A stretch of DNA of 64,000 nucleotides, from positions 186,001-250,000 of the forward strand of contig CAVMBN010000199.1 of NCBI GenBank assembly GCA_963678705.1, given 5' to 3'. The notes beneath the pieces were generated by a model, which saw nothing but the letters and a program-made list of their open reading frames with translations, was not told where the DNA came from and searched no databases. Both the position numbers and the translations under genes were made by a program. Of the stretch, positions 37,015 through 46,236 are shown piece by piece; the stretch's first letter is position 1, and each line of letters begins with the position of its first letter. The stretch is from Panorpa germanica. Lineage: Eukaryota; Arthropoda; Insecta; Mecoptera; Panorpidae.

Positions 37015-38174
37015 TTAGGCTGCCTGCGACACGTTTCCCGACTGCCGATTCATATTGACAGCCGATGTCGGGGGTCTTCTTTCCGAGCTTGTACCATTCA
37101 CAGGTGGGTTTCTTCCCCTGTTGTAAGTCCATTGCCGACCTCTTGAAATTCCTGGATTATAGCGGTGCCGGTTTCGTTCTTCGAGGTCCACCAATCGCCT
37201 AAGGAGATCGTCCATAGTAGGGCTAGTATGAGAGGGAGATGTAGTGACGGCGCTCCTTATACGGCTCACATCGGGAATATGGCTGACAGTTTCCATTTGA
37301 AGCGCAGCGGCCAGAGCCTCGTTTATGTTCTTCGGCTTAGCCAATATAATGGCCTCCTTTATTCTGCGCTCTCGGACAGCGTTAGCGAAGTATTGTACCT
37401 CCCAATTTCCTAGTGTTTCCCTCGGGGCTTTGCCTGCAGCACGGTTTACTAATCGTTCGATATCTGTCGCCAGGTCTGCTAGCCTTTCTCCTGCAGCTTG
37501 CCTCCTGTTCACCAGCTGCGCCCAGTACAGAGGTGCGAGACTTTCTTCCCCATACCGCTGGCTTAGCACTGCTTTAAGAGCCGTATAGCTTCGCCGCTCG
37601 TCCAGGTTCATACTTTGGAAAGCGATTAGAGCCGAACCCCGTAGCATGGCCGCTAACTGGCCTGCACAATCCCTGTCACTCCAGCCATTGAACTCCGCTA
37701 TGGCTGTGAATTGCACCTCATATTCCTGCCAAGAGATTGTTCCATCGTAGGGGGCTGGCTTGATAGTGCTGGTTTTCGCAATCGTAGAGTTGACGCAACC
37801 TTGAGAGTTTTCTAAGACTTGCACTCTATCGGCAAGTTGTGTTAACTGCGCTCCTGCTAGTTGCTTCCCATTTTTCTGGACGAGTTCTACGCGTTCTTCT
37901 ATCTCCTGAATTTTCGTCTCCGTCAGCTCCTGTCGTATTGTAACCGATTGGAGACTTTGTGTCACACTATCTTCTATTTCATTTATCCGCGTTTCTAATT
38001 CCTTTCTGGATCCTTTGCAAGCTTCTTCTACAGCTTGCAACTGCATTTGGAACGCATTAAACTTCTCGCAGATCTGTTCTTTGGACCTTTCCGTCTGTTC
38101 TTGAATTATTTTACTTTTTTCGGCCTGCTCTTAAAATTTCTCGAACATCTCTTCTTTAGACTTTTCTGCCTGTT
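37015..38174 (-). pseudogene. gag: Gypsy gag, 3' part (after the Polinton insertion)
   Basis: The frame continues from the insertion point, meets a TAA at 38131-38133, then is open for more than 340 codons from about 38130 to the stop at 37015-37017 (Met at 38044-38046). The product has an N-terminal coiled coil (QSVTIRQELTETKIQEIEER and following heptads), a retrotransposon gag core (PAPYDGTISWQEYEVQFTAI, YGEESLAPLYWAQLVNRRQ) and a basic, Arg/Asn-rich tail. I see no intact CCHC knuckle. The TAA sits where neighbouring internal repeats of the same coiled coil have CAA, so it is probably a C-to-T change. The last codons overlap pol, with a GGGAAAC slippery site in the right phase. Confidence 0.85.
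37033..37039 (-). promoter_or_regulatory. -1 ribosomal frameshift slippery heptamer GGGAAAC
   Basis: On the minus strand the gag codons read TCG GGA AAC GTG TCG CAG GCA GCC TAA. GGGAAAC is therefore phased as X XXY YYZ, a canonical -1 slippery site six codons before the gag stop. Slipping back one base enters the pol frame (CGT GTC GCA ...) ahead of the protease. I did not identify the downstream RNA structure. Confidence 0.75.
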
Positions 38175-38180
38175 CTTGTA
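38175..38180. repeat. Polinton target duplication CTTGTA (left)
   Basis: CTTGTA precedes AGTAGGGTAG on the left and recurs at 51630-51635 directly after the opposite terminus. Six-bp duplications are diagnostic of Polinton/Maverick integration. Confidence 0.93.
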
Positions 38181-38281
38181 AGTAGGGTAGTAAAGCGGGT
38201 TCTAAGACAGTTTAGAAGTTGAGTTGGAAATTATTTTTACAGCGTTATTGGGGGCGTGGCTAGACTTGGAAGAATGTAAAA

Positions 38282-38302
38282 GGGGGTAAGGGTGGGGTGG
38301 GG
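38282..38302 (+). other. G-quadruplex-type motif in left terminal repeat
   Basis: Four G runs (GGGGG, GGG, GGGG, GGGG) separated by loops of one to three bases, about 100 bp from the element tip. The mirror copy is on the minus strand at 51508-51528. Confidence 0.7.
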
Positions 38303-38529
38303 AGTGAGGTGGCGTGGCTAGACAATGGGGGGTAATAGTGGGGTAATATGAAAGAGTGAGATAGCGATAATAAGTATTACGTGTGTAATAATTAATATCT
38401 AATGGTAAAGAGTGAGATACCGATATTAATTCTTATGTTTGATTTGTTATTGGTTATAAGATTATGACAGTGTTTAATTATTTATAACAGTGTATTTATA
38501 ACGCATTCCTTCGAATTCACCGGAAATTT

Positions 38530-38595
38530 GAAGCACACGTGTTAGCCGGCGTCAGCACGTTCTCATGGAAGCACACGTGTTAGCCGGCGTCAGCA
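38530..38595 (+). repeat. Two 28-bp direct repeats with ACACGTGT core
   Basis: Units at 38530-38557 and 38568-38595 (38-bp period) are identical. Each has the palindrome ACACGTGT and a following GCCGGCGTC. The mirror copies are 51215-51242 and 51253-51280. They are the most GC-rich spot of an AT-rich stretch and could bind a protein, but this is inference. Confidence 0.7.
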
Positions 38596-38718
38596 AAATG
38601 ATAATAATTTCAAACATGTCGTATATATTAGAAGAAATATCAAAACTATTGTAATTACTTAATTTATAATATATAAAAATTTAAAATGTATATAATTCTT
38701 TTATTTATTTAGTTATTA

Positions 38719-38994
38719 TTGATATTAATTGATAATATAAGTAAGTTATATTTAAACATAATATATATACCAAATAAATTTAATTTAGGCATTGATTTAA
38801 AGTTAAATTGTGGATTACAGTGTCATTTGTTAATAGATTTAAATATGTTTAATCAATTTAAATTCTTTGATGAAATTATAATCAATCAGAATAATTTCTG
38901 TGAAACTTTTAGAGCCGGGTTACTTTTTATATCTGAATTTGGAGACCCTGGATATGAGAGCCAAGACTCACTTGATTGGATTCTTAATGATTAA
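38719..38994 (+). CDS. Hypothetical 91-codon open frame in left terminal repeat
   Basis: An open frame of 91 codons to the TAA at 38992. The first in-frame codon is TTG, and an in-frame ATG occurs only inside (in NMFNQF), so either the start is internal or the piece is a 3' exon. A tttatttatttag tract just upstream resembles a 3' splice site. The product is Asn/Ile/Leu-rich, ending GDPGYESQDSLDWILND. I recognise no family. The same frame is present in the right arm with one residue changed (Leu to Ile), but both arms are near identical overall, so this does not show selection. Confidence 0.3.
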   Translation: MILIDNISKLYLNIIYIPNKFNLGIDLKLNCGLQCHLLIDLNMFNQFKFFDEIIINQNNFCETFRAGLLFISEFGDPGYESQDSLDWILND

Positions 38995-40220
38995 TTTTAT
39001 TGCACTAATTACTAATAGATTGTAAATTTTGTTGTACATAGAAAATATATCCAAATAAGGATAATTCATAAAGTATAAGGGTGCTAATTCATCCATTGAA
39101 TTTACATGACTTGAACAATATGAATACAAAATTGCATGACTTAACCAAATATGGGCACAAAATTTTTATAGTACACTTTTATAGAAATTAAGACATAGTA
39201 CATAAACCCATTACCAAACAGTTTAACTCGGTCTCGGTTTGATTCGGTCAAGTTCGTCGATTCTCACCATTTGCTATTTCATTTGACAGTTGTTACATTG
39301 TTTCGTTCCATACACTTATAAAAAAATAGTTTTAGATACATTCTTTTATCTCAAGTTATATTTAAATAATAATAAATATATATAATAAAATATTATATTC
39401 TTGTCTGAGCGACGAGTATTTTGAGCAATACCGTTAGTAGGTTAAAGCATATTATTTCTTCGCATATTATGATTTCTTAGCTATATTTAAAAACTTAAAA
39501 AGGCTCTACATTACGCCTGATATAATGCAGCACTTTATACAGCTTCATACATGTTTCTCATACGCACTCAAATAATACATTTTAGGGTATATAAAAGATA
39601 TAGTAAAATAACAAATATATAATGAATTTTTATAAATTATTGAAATAGTTACGATAGATGTGTAAATATCTCTTATTGTATTGCAATATATTAAAAAATA
39701 ACTAAATATTTGAGGTTCTGGTAGCCAACTTTATAAACATACTTTTACAGAAATAAGGCTCCTATTTTCTAACTGTTTACCGGACGTCTATATATTTTCT
39801 AAATTAAGCTATGTAAGTTAAGACAAAACTATCAGAAGACATTAAATAAAAAGCAACACGGATCCTATACCTTGGAACTGGTATGAGTAGCGTAATTTGT
39901 AAAATATAGGCCTTTGAAAAATTGTCAGAAGTTATCAGCTGTCAGGTAAGCAGTTACAAAATAGGAGCCTTTTAAGTCATGGTTATCAAATATAACCTTT
40001 AGTGTCAGCAAGTGAGATGACATCCTGCAGAAATAATAAAATCCACTATACATTGTTAATGAACGCAGTCTTTAAAGTGTTTCTAGTTTAGATAAAAAGA
40101 AAATCGAAATATTATTTTGTGTAATTGTTTATTTTTGAAATTCATGTTCATATACAGCAAAAGTATAATAATACCTAATAATTAACATTCTTTTGTCAAA
40201 AAATACTTAAACAATATTGC

Positions 40221-41042
40221 GTGGTGCTTTTGTGTTTAAAACAGGGCCGGTTTTACCATAAGGTGATTCCATGGAGTCTTAAGGAAATAATGCATTTGGA
40301 AATAAATATTAACAAATATAATCCTTTGCGGGGATCATCTTATATTGATTTACCAAAGAAAGTTAAAGATAAAAAGGCTATAGTAAATGTAGTAAATAAT
40401 GATCAAGCTTGCTTTATGTGGGCTATAACTTCAGCATTGTATCCAGCATCAAAAAGTATGGATAGAGTTACATCATATCAACATTATTCAAAAGTACTTA
40501 ATTCAAATGGTATAGAATTACCGATGAAATTAAAAGATATTAGAACATTTGAGAAGAATAATGATATAAGTGTGAATGTTTATGGACTTGAAAATAATTT
40601 CATTGTGGGACCGCTGCATTATACATCTAAAAAGAAGAAACAACATGTTAATTTATTGTATATTGAAGATTTGAGTAATGGACATTATTGTTGGATTAAA
40701 AATATATCAAGATTAATAAGAAGTCAATTTACTAAGCATACTAGTAAACAATTTTTGTGTGATGGATGCTTTTCATTTTTTAACACAGAAGATCAGTTAA
40801 ATAGACATTTAGAATATGATTGCAATAAGATATATACAATCCTTCCTTCTAAGTATAACGCTAAAGATAAATTGGGTAATATGATATCTCAAAACATTTT
40901 AAAATTCGATAATCATAAGAATCAATTACGCGTTCCATTTGTGATATATGGAGATTTTGAAACATTATTAAAACCCATTAGTACTTGTTATCCTGAAACT
41001 AATACATTTTCAAATAATATTCAAATTCATGAACCATATTAA
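40221..41042 (+). pseudogene. polB: Polinton family B DNA polymerase, N-terminal fragment (left arm)
   Basis: Open from 40221; the first ATG in frame is at 40290. The product carries the N-terminal region of the arthropod Polinton-type polymerase (PLRGSSYIDLPK, NNDQACFMWAI), a Cys/His cluster (CDGCFSFFNTEDQLNRH...C), and the exonuclease I motif YGDFETL near 40945. It ends after HEPY at a TAA created by a small deletion at 41041; the right-arm copy continues further. In a full polymerase this part gives 3'-5' proofreading and precedes the palm. As it stands it cannot polymerise DNA. Confidence 0.8.
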
Positions 41043-41062
41043 ATGTTCCTTTAATGATTCCT

Positions 41063-41728
41063 TAAAATTATAAAGTCTTAAATAAAGTGAAGCCTTTAAA
41101 TAAATTATCTGATTGGCAAAAACAGAAATATGATGAAGCTTCTATTTGCCATATTTGTGAAGATATCCTCAATGGTGATAAAGTGTTAGATCATTGTCAT
41201 TTAACTGGTAATTAACGAGGAGCTGCTCATAATCATTGCAATTTAAAATTTACAATTCCAAAGTTTATACCTGTCATATTCCATAACTTAAGTAATTACG
41301 ATAGCCATATAATTGTAAAAGAATTAGGTAATGATAGTGAAAAAATTGAAGTTATTCCAGAAAATAAGGAAAAGTATATATCTTTTACGAAACATATTTT
41401 GGTGGAATCAAAAGTCGATAAAAATGATAAAGTTCATAACTGCTATATTAAACTTAGATTTATTGATTTTTTACGATTTATGCATTCTAGTTTAGAAACA
41501 CTTGCAAAAAATTTATTATCAGAACAATTTTTCGAATTAAAAAAATTCTATCCGAATGAAAATCATTTCAATTTATTAAAACGTAAAGGTGTATTTCCTT
41601 ATGAATATGTAAATAGTAGGGATATGCTTAATGAATCTGAACTAATACATCATTTTCAAATAATATTCAAATTCATGAACCATATTCTTTTACTTATTAT
41701 ATTAAATGTTCCTTTAATGATTCCTTAA
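41063..41728 (+). pseudogene. polB: Polinton polB exonuclease/endonuclease VII-like segment (left arm)
   Basis: One frame encodes an embedded endonuclease VII-like zinc/HNH motif (CHICEDIL...DHCHLTGN, then RGAAHNHCNL), exonuclease II (FHNLSNYDSH) and the following FIDFLRFMHSSLETL region. It is interrupted by TAA at 41213-41215 within the HNH motif; the same stop is in all other copies. Near 41640 the sequence jumps back to a copy of the NIQIHEPY region in a shifted frame, so the end of the frame to 41728 is chimeric. Open from 41399 to 41728. Confidence 0.75.
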
Positions 41729-42982
41729 GTAAGTTTGTTACGTACAGAGGTATTAATTGCGTTAAAGTATTTATTGAAACAATATACAGATACAGATTCA
41801 TTAATATATCAAATTAAAACAGATGATATATATGACGATATTAAGTGTAATCTAGATTAATTTGATACATCTAATTATCCATTTAATAATGAATTTTCAT
41901 TACCTTTAATGAACAAAGCTTAATTAGGCTTAATGAAAGATGAATGCGCGAGTAGTATAATTTGGGAGTTTGTTGGGTTAAGGTTAAAAAATGTATGCAA
42001 TTGATATTGAGGGTTCATGCACAGCTAAAGCAAAAGGAATTAAGAAAAATATTGTAAACAAATTCAATATTAAAGATTATGTAAATTGTTTATCTCAGGA
42101 TAACATATTATTGATCACAATGAATACCTTTAAATCTATTAAGCATACAATTTATAATCAAATGATAAGTAAAGTAGGTCTTAGTGGAAATGATAATAAA
42201 AGATATGTATTAACTGATGGTATAAGTACTTTAACACATGGACATTATAAAATTTAGTACTAATTTTAAGTTAAGTTTAAGTTTTGTATAAATTTATATC
42301 TGTTTTAGTTAAGATAATTAAAATGTATATTTATATAACAATTGAAAAATAGCATGATGATCATGTTAACTTTGACTTTCCAAGTTTTCTATAGTTTAAA
42401 CAAGTTTGTAATTTATGTTGGGATTCAAATAAATATTCCTTTATGGTATAAGATAATTAAAATGTATATTTATATAACAATTGAAAAATAGCATATTTGT
42501 AAATAAATAATAATAATATATAAACACAAACCATTGAGTTTTATTATTATAAGATTTAATACATCCATATAAAATAAGATACACATATTTTATTAGTAAT
42601 GTTTTGTTATATATAATTCTTATATGATTAACACTGGTCATAAGAGCTCTAATATATATATATATATATATATATATGCATAGACATATTAATGTATGCG
42701 TACATAAAGTGGATGACAATTGTATACGTTATATGCAGGAGCAGTACCCAACTTGAACGTACTGGGAACGTAACTTGAACGTACTGGGAACGTAAGAACG
42801 TAATTCAACGTAAGCTTACGTTGAATTACGTTCCAAGTTACGTTCCCAGTACGTTCAAGTTACGTTCCCAGTACGTTCAAGTTGGGTACTGCTCCTGCAT
42901 ATAACGTATACAATTGTCATCCACTTTATGTACGCATACATTAATATGTCTATGCATATATATATATATATATATATTAGAG
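41083..42982 (+). repeat. Inner inverted repeat, left arm
   Basis: Pairs with 42983 to about 45166. Coordinates sum to 85965 from the centre out to the SINE insertion in the other arm, e.g. 41399/44566, 41728/44237, 42441/43524. The 42258-42630 stretch between the polymerase end and the palindromes is AT-rich and has no gene I recognise. A TA microsatellite lies at about 42652-42676. Confidence 0.9.
41786..42257 (+). pseudogene. polB: Polinton polB motif C and C-terminus (left arm)
   Basis: Begins at a deletion junction and enters the palm at motif C (YTDTDSLIYQI), followed by the C-terminal region. The last 88 codons (41991-42257: AIDIEGSCTAKAKG ... RYVLTDGISTLTHGHYKI) are open. Upstream, TAA codons at 41858-41860 and near 41922 break the frame where the inverted copy has Lys codons. 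Motif A and B are missing from this arm. Confidence 0.75.
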
Positions 42983-42998
42983 CTCTTATGACCAGTGT
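42631..42998. repeat. Fold-back palindrome 1 (about 368 bp)
   Basis: Near-perfect palindrome centred on AAGCTT at 42812-42817. From the outside in: acactggtcataagagctc, a TA microsatellite, a ctatgcatat/gtatacgttatatgcagg block, then tandem 22-bp units (acttgaacgtactgggaacgta) ending in aattcaacgtaagcttacg. One 4-bp imbalance lies near the centre. It could extrude as a long hairpin. Confidence 0.9.
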
Positions 42999-43043
42999 TG
43001 TACGTTTATGCAAGTTACGTTCCCAGTACGTTCAAAAATGCTT

Positions 43044-43253
43044 GATGACAATTGTATACGTTATATGCAGGAGCAGTACCCAACTTGAACGTACTAAGAA
43101 CGTAACTTGAACGTACTGGGAACGTAACTTGGAACGTAATTCAACGTAAGCTTACGTTGAATTACGTTCTTACGTTCCCAGTACGTTCAAGTTACGTACC
43201 CAGTACGTTCAAGTTGGGTACTGCTCCTGCATATAACGTATACAATTGTCATC
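43044..43253. repeat. Fold-back palindrome 2 (about 210 bp)
   Basis: A second palindrome built from the same arms (gatgacaattgtatacg ... tcaacgtaagcttacg ... cgtatacaattgtcatc). It is joined to palindrome 1 by a short linker (42999-43043) that contains an extra unpaired 22-bp-type unit. Together they form arm, inverse arm, linker, arm, inverse arm. Confidence 0.88.
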
Positions 43254-43707
43254 CACTTTATGTACGCATACATTAATATGTCTATGCATATATATATATA
43301 TATATATATATATTAGAGCTCTTATGACCAGTGTTAATCATATAAGAATTATATATAACAAAACATTACTAATAAAATATGTGTATCTTATTTTATATGG
43401 ATGTATTAAATCTTATAATAATAAAACTCAATGGTTTGTGTTTATATATTATTATTATTTATTTACAAATATGCTATTTTTCAATTGTTATATAAATATA
43501 CATTTTAATTATCCTATACCATAAAGGAATATTTATTTGAATCCCAACATAAATTACAAACTTGTTTAAACTATAGAAAACTTGGAAAGTCAAAGTTAAC
43601 ATGATCATCATGCTATTTTTCAATTGTTATATAAATACACATTTTAATTATCTTAACTAAAACAGATATAAATTTATACAAAACTTAAACTTAACTTAAA
43701 ATTAGTA

Positions 43708-44230
43708 CTAAATTTTATAATGTCCATGTGTTAAAGTACTTATACCATCAGTTAATACATATCTTTTATTATCATTTCCACTAAGACCTACTTTACTTAT
43801 CATTTGAGTATAAATTGTATGCTTAATAGATTTAAAGGTATTCATTGTGATCAATAATATGTTATCCTAAAATAAACAATTTACATAATCTTTAATATTG
43901 AATTTGTTTACAATATTTTTCTTAATTCCTTTTGCTTTAGCTGTGCATGAACCCTCAATATCAATTGCATACATTTTTTGACCTTAACCCAACAAACTCC
44001 TAAGTTATACTACTCGCGCATTCATCTTTCATTAAGCCTAATTTAGCTTTGTTCATTAAAGGTAATGAAAATTCATTATTAAATGGATAATTAGATGTAT
44101 CAAATTTATCTAGATTACACTTAATATCGTCATATATATCATCTGTTTTAATTTGATATATTAATGAATCTGTATCTGTATATTGTTTCAATAAATACTT
44201 TAACGCAATTAATACCTCTGTACGTAACAA
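43708..44230 (-). pseudogene. polB: Polinton polB motif C and C-terminus (inner right arm)
   Basis: Mirror of the left-arm C-terminal piece. The segment at 44000-44230 has motif C (QYTDTDSLIYQI) and keeps Lys codons where the left arm has stops. The C-terminal part (43708-43974) is instead broken by a TAG near 43870, where the left arm reads CAG. The two arms have therefore collected different mutations since inversion. Confidence 0.75.
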
Positions 44231-44236
44231 ACTTAC

Positions 44237-44797
44237 TTAAGGAATCATTAAAGGAACATTTAATATAATAAGCAAAAGAATATGGTTCATGAATTTGAAT
44301 ATTATTTGAAAATGATGTATTAGTTCAGATTCATTAAGCATATCCCTACTATTTACATATTCATAAGGAAATACACCTTTACGTTTTAATAAATTGAAAT
44401 GATTTTCATTCGGATAGAATTTTTTTAATTCGAAAAATTGTTCTGATAATAAATTTTTTGCAAGTGTTTCTAAACTAGAATGCATAAATCGTAAAGAATC
44501 AATAAATCTAAGTTTAATATAGCAGTTATGAACTTTATCATTTTTATCGACTTTTGATTCCACCAAAATATGTTTCGTAAAAGATATATACTTTTCCTTA
44601 TTTTCTGGAATAACTTCAATTTTTTCACTATCATTACCTAATTCTTTTACAATTATATGGCTATCGTAATTACTTAAGTTATGGAATATGACAGGTATAA
44701 ACTTTGGAATTGTAAATTTTAAATTGCAATGATTATGAGCAGCTCCTCGTTAATTACCAGTTAAATGACAATGATCTAACACTTTATCACCATTGAG
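44237..44797 (-). pseudogene. polB: Polinton polB exonuclease segment (inner right arm)
   Basis: Mirror of 41168-41728: exonuclease II region, FIDSLRFMHSSLETL block open at 44237-44566, and the endonuclease VII-like motif with the shared TAA at 44750-44752. Continuity with the rest of the gene is interrupted by the SINE. Confidence 0.75.
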
Positions 44798-44808
44798 GAT
44801 ATCTTCAC

Positions 44809-45082
44809 TCGACGACACAGTGGGCGAGAGCATTGATGCTTGACGCCGACTGCTGTGTCTTCGGGTTCGATCCCCGGACCAGATATATATTTTCTGGGTT
44901 TGGTTATTATTAACTTATATTGATTATGGTCATACATAATCATACAGTTATTAGGCAGTGGTGTAGCCCACATATATGAGGCCACGACACCATAAATACT
45001 GCCAACATTGAAGGAGGTCGTCGGTGATAGGACTCAGCATCGGAAATAGGCCGACGTTAAATAAAAAAAAAAAAAAAAAAAA
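44809..45082 (+). mobile_element. tRNA-derived SINE (274 bp)
   Basis: Flanked by 11-bp target duplications (GATATCTTCAC at 44798-44808 and 45083-45093). It ends in about 19 A residues. The 5' part has a polymerase III promoter: an A-box-like GACACAGTGGGCGAGAGC stretch near 44814 and a B box GGTTCGATCCC at 44864-44874. The body after the tRNA-like head is unrelated to tRNA. It has no counterpart in the left arm, so it inserted after the inversion. I cannot assign a SINE family. Confidence 0.88.
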
Positions 45083-45093
45083 GATATCTTCAC

Positions 45094-45890
45094 AAATATG
45101 GCAAATAGAAGCTTCATCATATTCCTGTTTTTGCCAATCAGATAATTTATTTTAAGGCTTCACTTTATTTAAGACTTTATAAATTTGTTTAGCGTCTTCA
45201 GTTATTGTTTCAATAAATACTTTAACGCAATTAATACCTCTGTACGTATCAGTTATTGTTTCAATAAATACTTTAACGCAATTAATACCTCTGTATGTAA
45301 CAAACTTACTTAAGGAATCCTTAAAGGAACATTTAATATAATAAGCAAAAGAATATGGTTCATGAATTTGAATATTATTTGAAAATGATGTATTAGTTTC
45401 AGGATAACAAGTACTAATGGGTTTTAATAATGTTTCAAAATCTCCATATATCACAAATGGAACGCGTAATTGATTCTTATGATTATCGAATTTTAAAATG
45501 TTTTGAGATATCATATTACCCAATTTATCTTTAGCGTTATACTTAGAAGGAAGGATTGTATATATCTTATTGCAATCATATTCTAAATGTCTATTTAACT
45601 GATCTTCTGTGTTAAAAAATGAAAAGCATCCATCACACAAAAATTGTTTACTAGTATGCTTAGTAAATTGACTTCTTATTAATCTTGATATATTTTTAAT
45701 CCAACAATAATGTCCATTACTCAAATCTTCAATATACAATAAATTAACATGTTGTTTCTTCTTTTTAGATGTATAATGCAACGGTCCCACAATGAAATTA
45801 TTTTCAAGTCCATAAACATTCACACTTATATCATTATTCTTCTCAAATGTTCTAATATCTTTTAATTTGATCGGTAATTCTATACCATAG
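45094..45890 (-). pseudogene. polB: Polinton polB N-terminal part, inner right copy
   Basis: Open frame 45152-45904 on the minus strand with GPLHYTSKKKKQ, the Cys/His cluster, YGDFETL and [14 protein letters not shown]. It lacks about the first 90 residues. The first seven codons come from the junction with the capsid-like block at about 45890-45905. A 63-bp stretch encoding TYRGINCVKVFIETIT is duplicated in tandem (about 45200-45300). The endonuclease VII-like motif follows at 45094-45150 on the other side of the SINE. Confidence 0.75.
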
Positions 45891-45904
45891 TACACACAAT
45901 TCAT

Positions 45905-46090
45905 GAGTTTTCACCTGCAGTTCCACAAGGATATAAGATAATAGAAATTCCAAAGCAAATCATTTATCTTCCAATCGTTGTACAGAAAATAGATAATATT
46001 TCTATAAAAATTGTTAATGAAGAAGGTGAACTTATCAATTTTAGAAAAGAAAAAATTTCCTGCAGATTGCACATACGAAAGATTCAATAA
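45905..46090 (+). pseudogene. C-terminal fragment of an unidentified Polinton structural-type gene
   Basis: Open frame in the plus orientation ending at TAA 46088-46090. Visible product: PQGYKIIEIPKQIIYLPIV, then KIDNISIKIVNEEGELINF and a basic end (SCRLHIRKIQ). The 5' part is missing at the junction. The alternating hydrophobic strands and position before a capsid-like gene suggest a minor capsid or jelly-roll protein. I cannot confirm the family. Confidence 0.35.
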
Positions 46091-46236
46091 TGGGTATATG
46101 TCATAATTTCAAAACAATATATAATTCGTCGTTTAATCAAACTCAGCGTAGTCCAACCAAGCCTTTTAAGAGGATAACATTAAAAAATAAACAGTTTCTT
46201 AAGTCGTTAGGATTTAAAATAAATACTCTACAATGA
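46090..46236 (+). CDS. Small basic 48-residue Polinton ORF
   Basis: ATG at 46090 overlaps the preceding stop (TAATG). The frame ends at TGA 46234-46236 and overlaps the next start (ATGA at 46233). The product is basic, with KPFKRITLKNKQFLKSLGF near the end. Tight start/stop overlaps indicate a compact gene cluster. Function unknown; a small basic protein next to a capsid gene could be a capsid cofactor or core protein (inference). Confidence 0.45.
   Translation: MGICHNFKTIYNSSFNQTQRSPTKPFKRITLKNKQFLKSLGFKINTLQ

Larger units (their letters stand above)
32987..37132 (-). pseudogene. Gypsy pol (protease, RT, RNase H, macro domain, integrase) with two in-frame stops
   Basis: One frame runs from 37132 to the TGA at 32987-32989. 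It is broken only by TAA at 35828-35830, just after the RT catalytic box, and TAG at 33278-33280, late in integrase. Domains in order: aspartic protease (FLIDTGATQSLV, near 36885); RT (KKKDGTKRFCVDYRRLN, FSTLDLRSGYWQ, FRVMPFGLCNAPATF, YLDD); RNase H (FILDTDASHTGMGAVLSQ, RTDHASLTWL); a TARG1-like macro domain (about 34452-34863); integrase with an HHCC finger (H...H...WCRNCDTC) and DDE residues (GMDILGP, HSDQGRNFE, PQSNGTVERLNR). After the TAG the same frame continues through a typical integrase C-terminus ending with EGPYLISAVI-like residues and WELTESAAR. The frame overlaps gag by 118 nt in the -1 register. The TAG probably arose from CAG. Order and motifs are Ty3/Gypsy. Confidence 0.93.
38181..41045 (+). 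repeat. Polinton terminal inverted repeat, left (about 2.86 kb)
   Basis: Pairs with 48765-51629. Coordinates on the two arms sum to 89810 at 38994/50816, 40221/49589 and about 41045/48765, so there is no net length difference over 2.8 kb. A few substitutions separate the arms. The outer 300 bp is G-rich (38250-38345). Then come two 28-bp direct repeats and about 1.2 kb (39000-40220) of AT-rich DNA in which I see no gene. The inner end holds the polymerase N-terminus. Confidence 0.93.
42983..45166 (-). repeat. Inner inverted repeat, right arm (with SINE)
   Basis: Mirror of the left inner arm, lengthened by the SINE at 44809-45082 and its 11-bp duplication. Beyond the SINE the coordinate sum shifts from 85965 to 86250, exactly the 285 bp added. 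43325-43707 is the mirror of the gene-free stretch. Confidence 0.88.

Noticed and set aside
37015..37132. Intact CCHC zinc knuckle in Gypsy gag
   Set aside because: A Cys-containing stretch (CEWYKLGKKTPDIGC) is visible only in the pol frame upstream of the slip site and does not fit CX2CX4HX4C.
42441..42719. 92-codon frames in the inner inverted repeat (also 43246-43524)
   Set aside because: They run through a TA microsatellite and the palindrome edge, have low-complexity products, and are mirror copies of each other.
44809..44880. Genuine tRNA gene
   Set aside because: A and B boxes are present but the acceptor and anticodon arms do not fold as a tRNA, and the unit continues into a body, poly-A tail and target duplication: a SINE.
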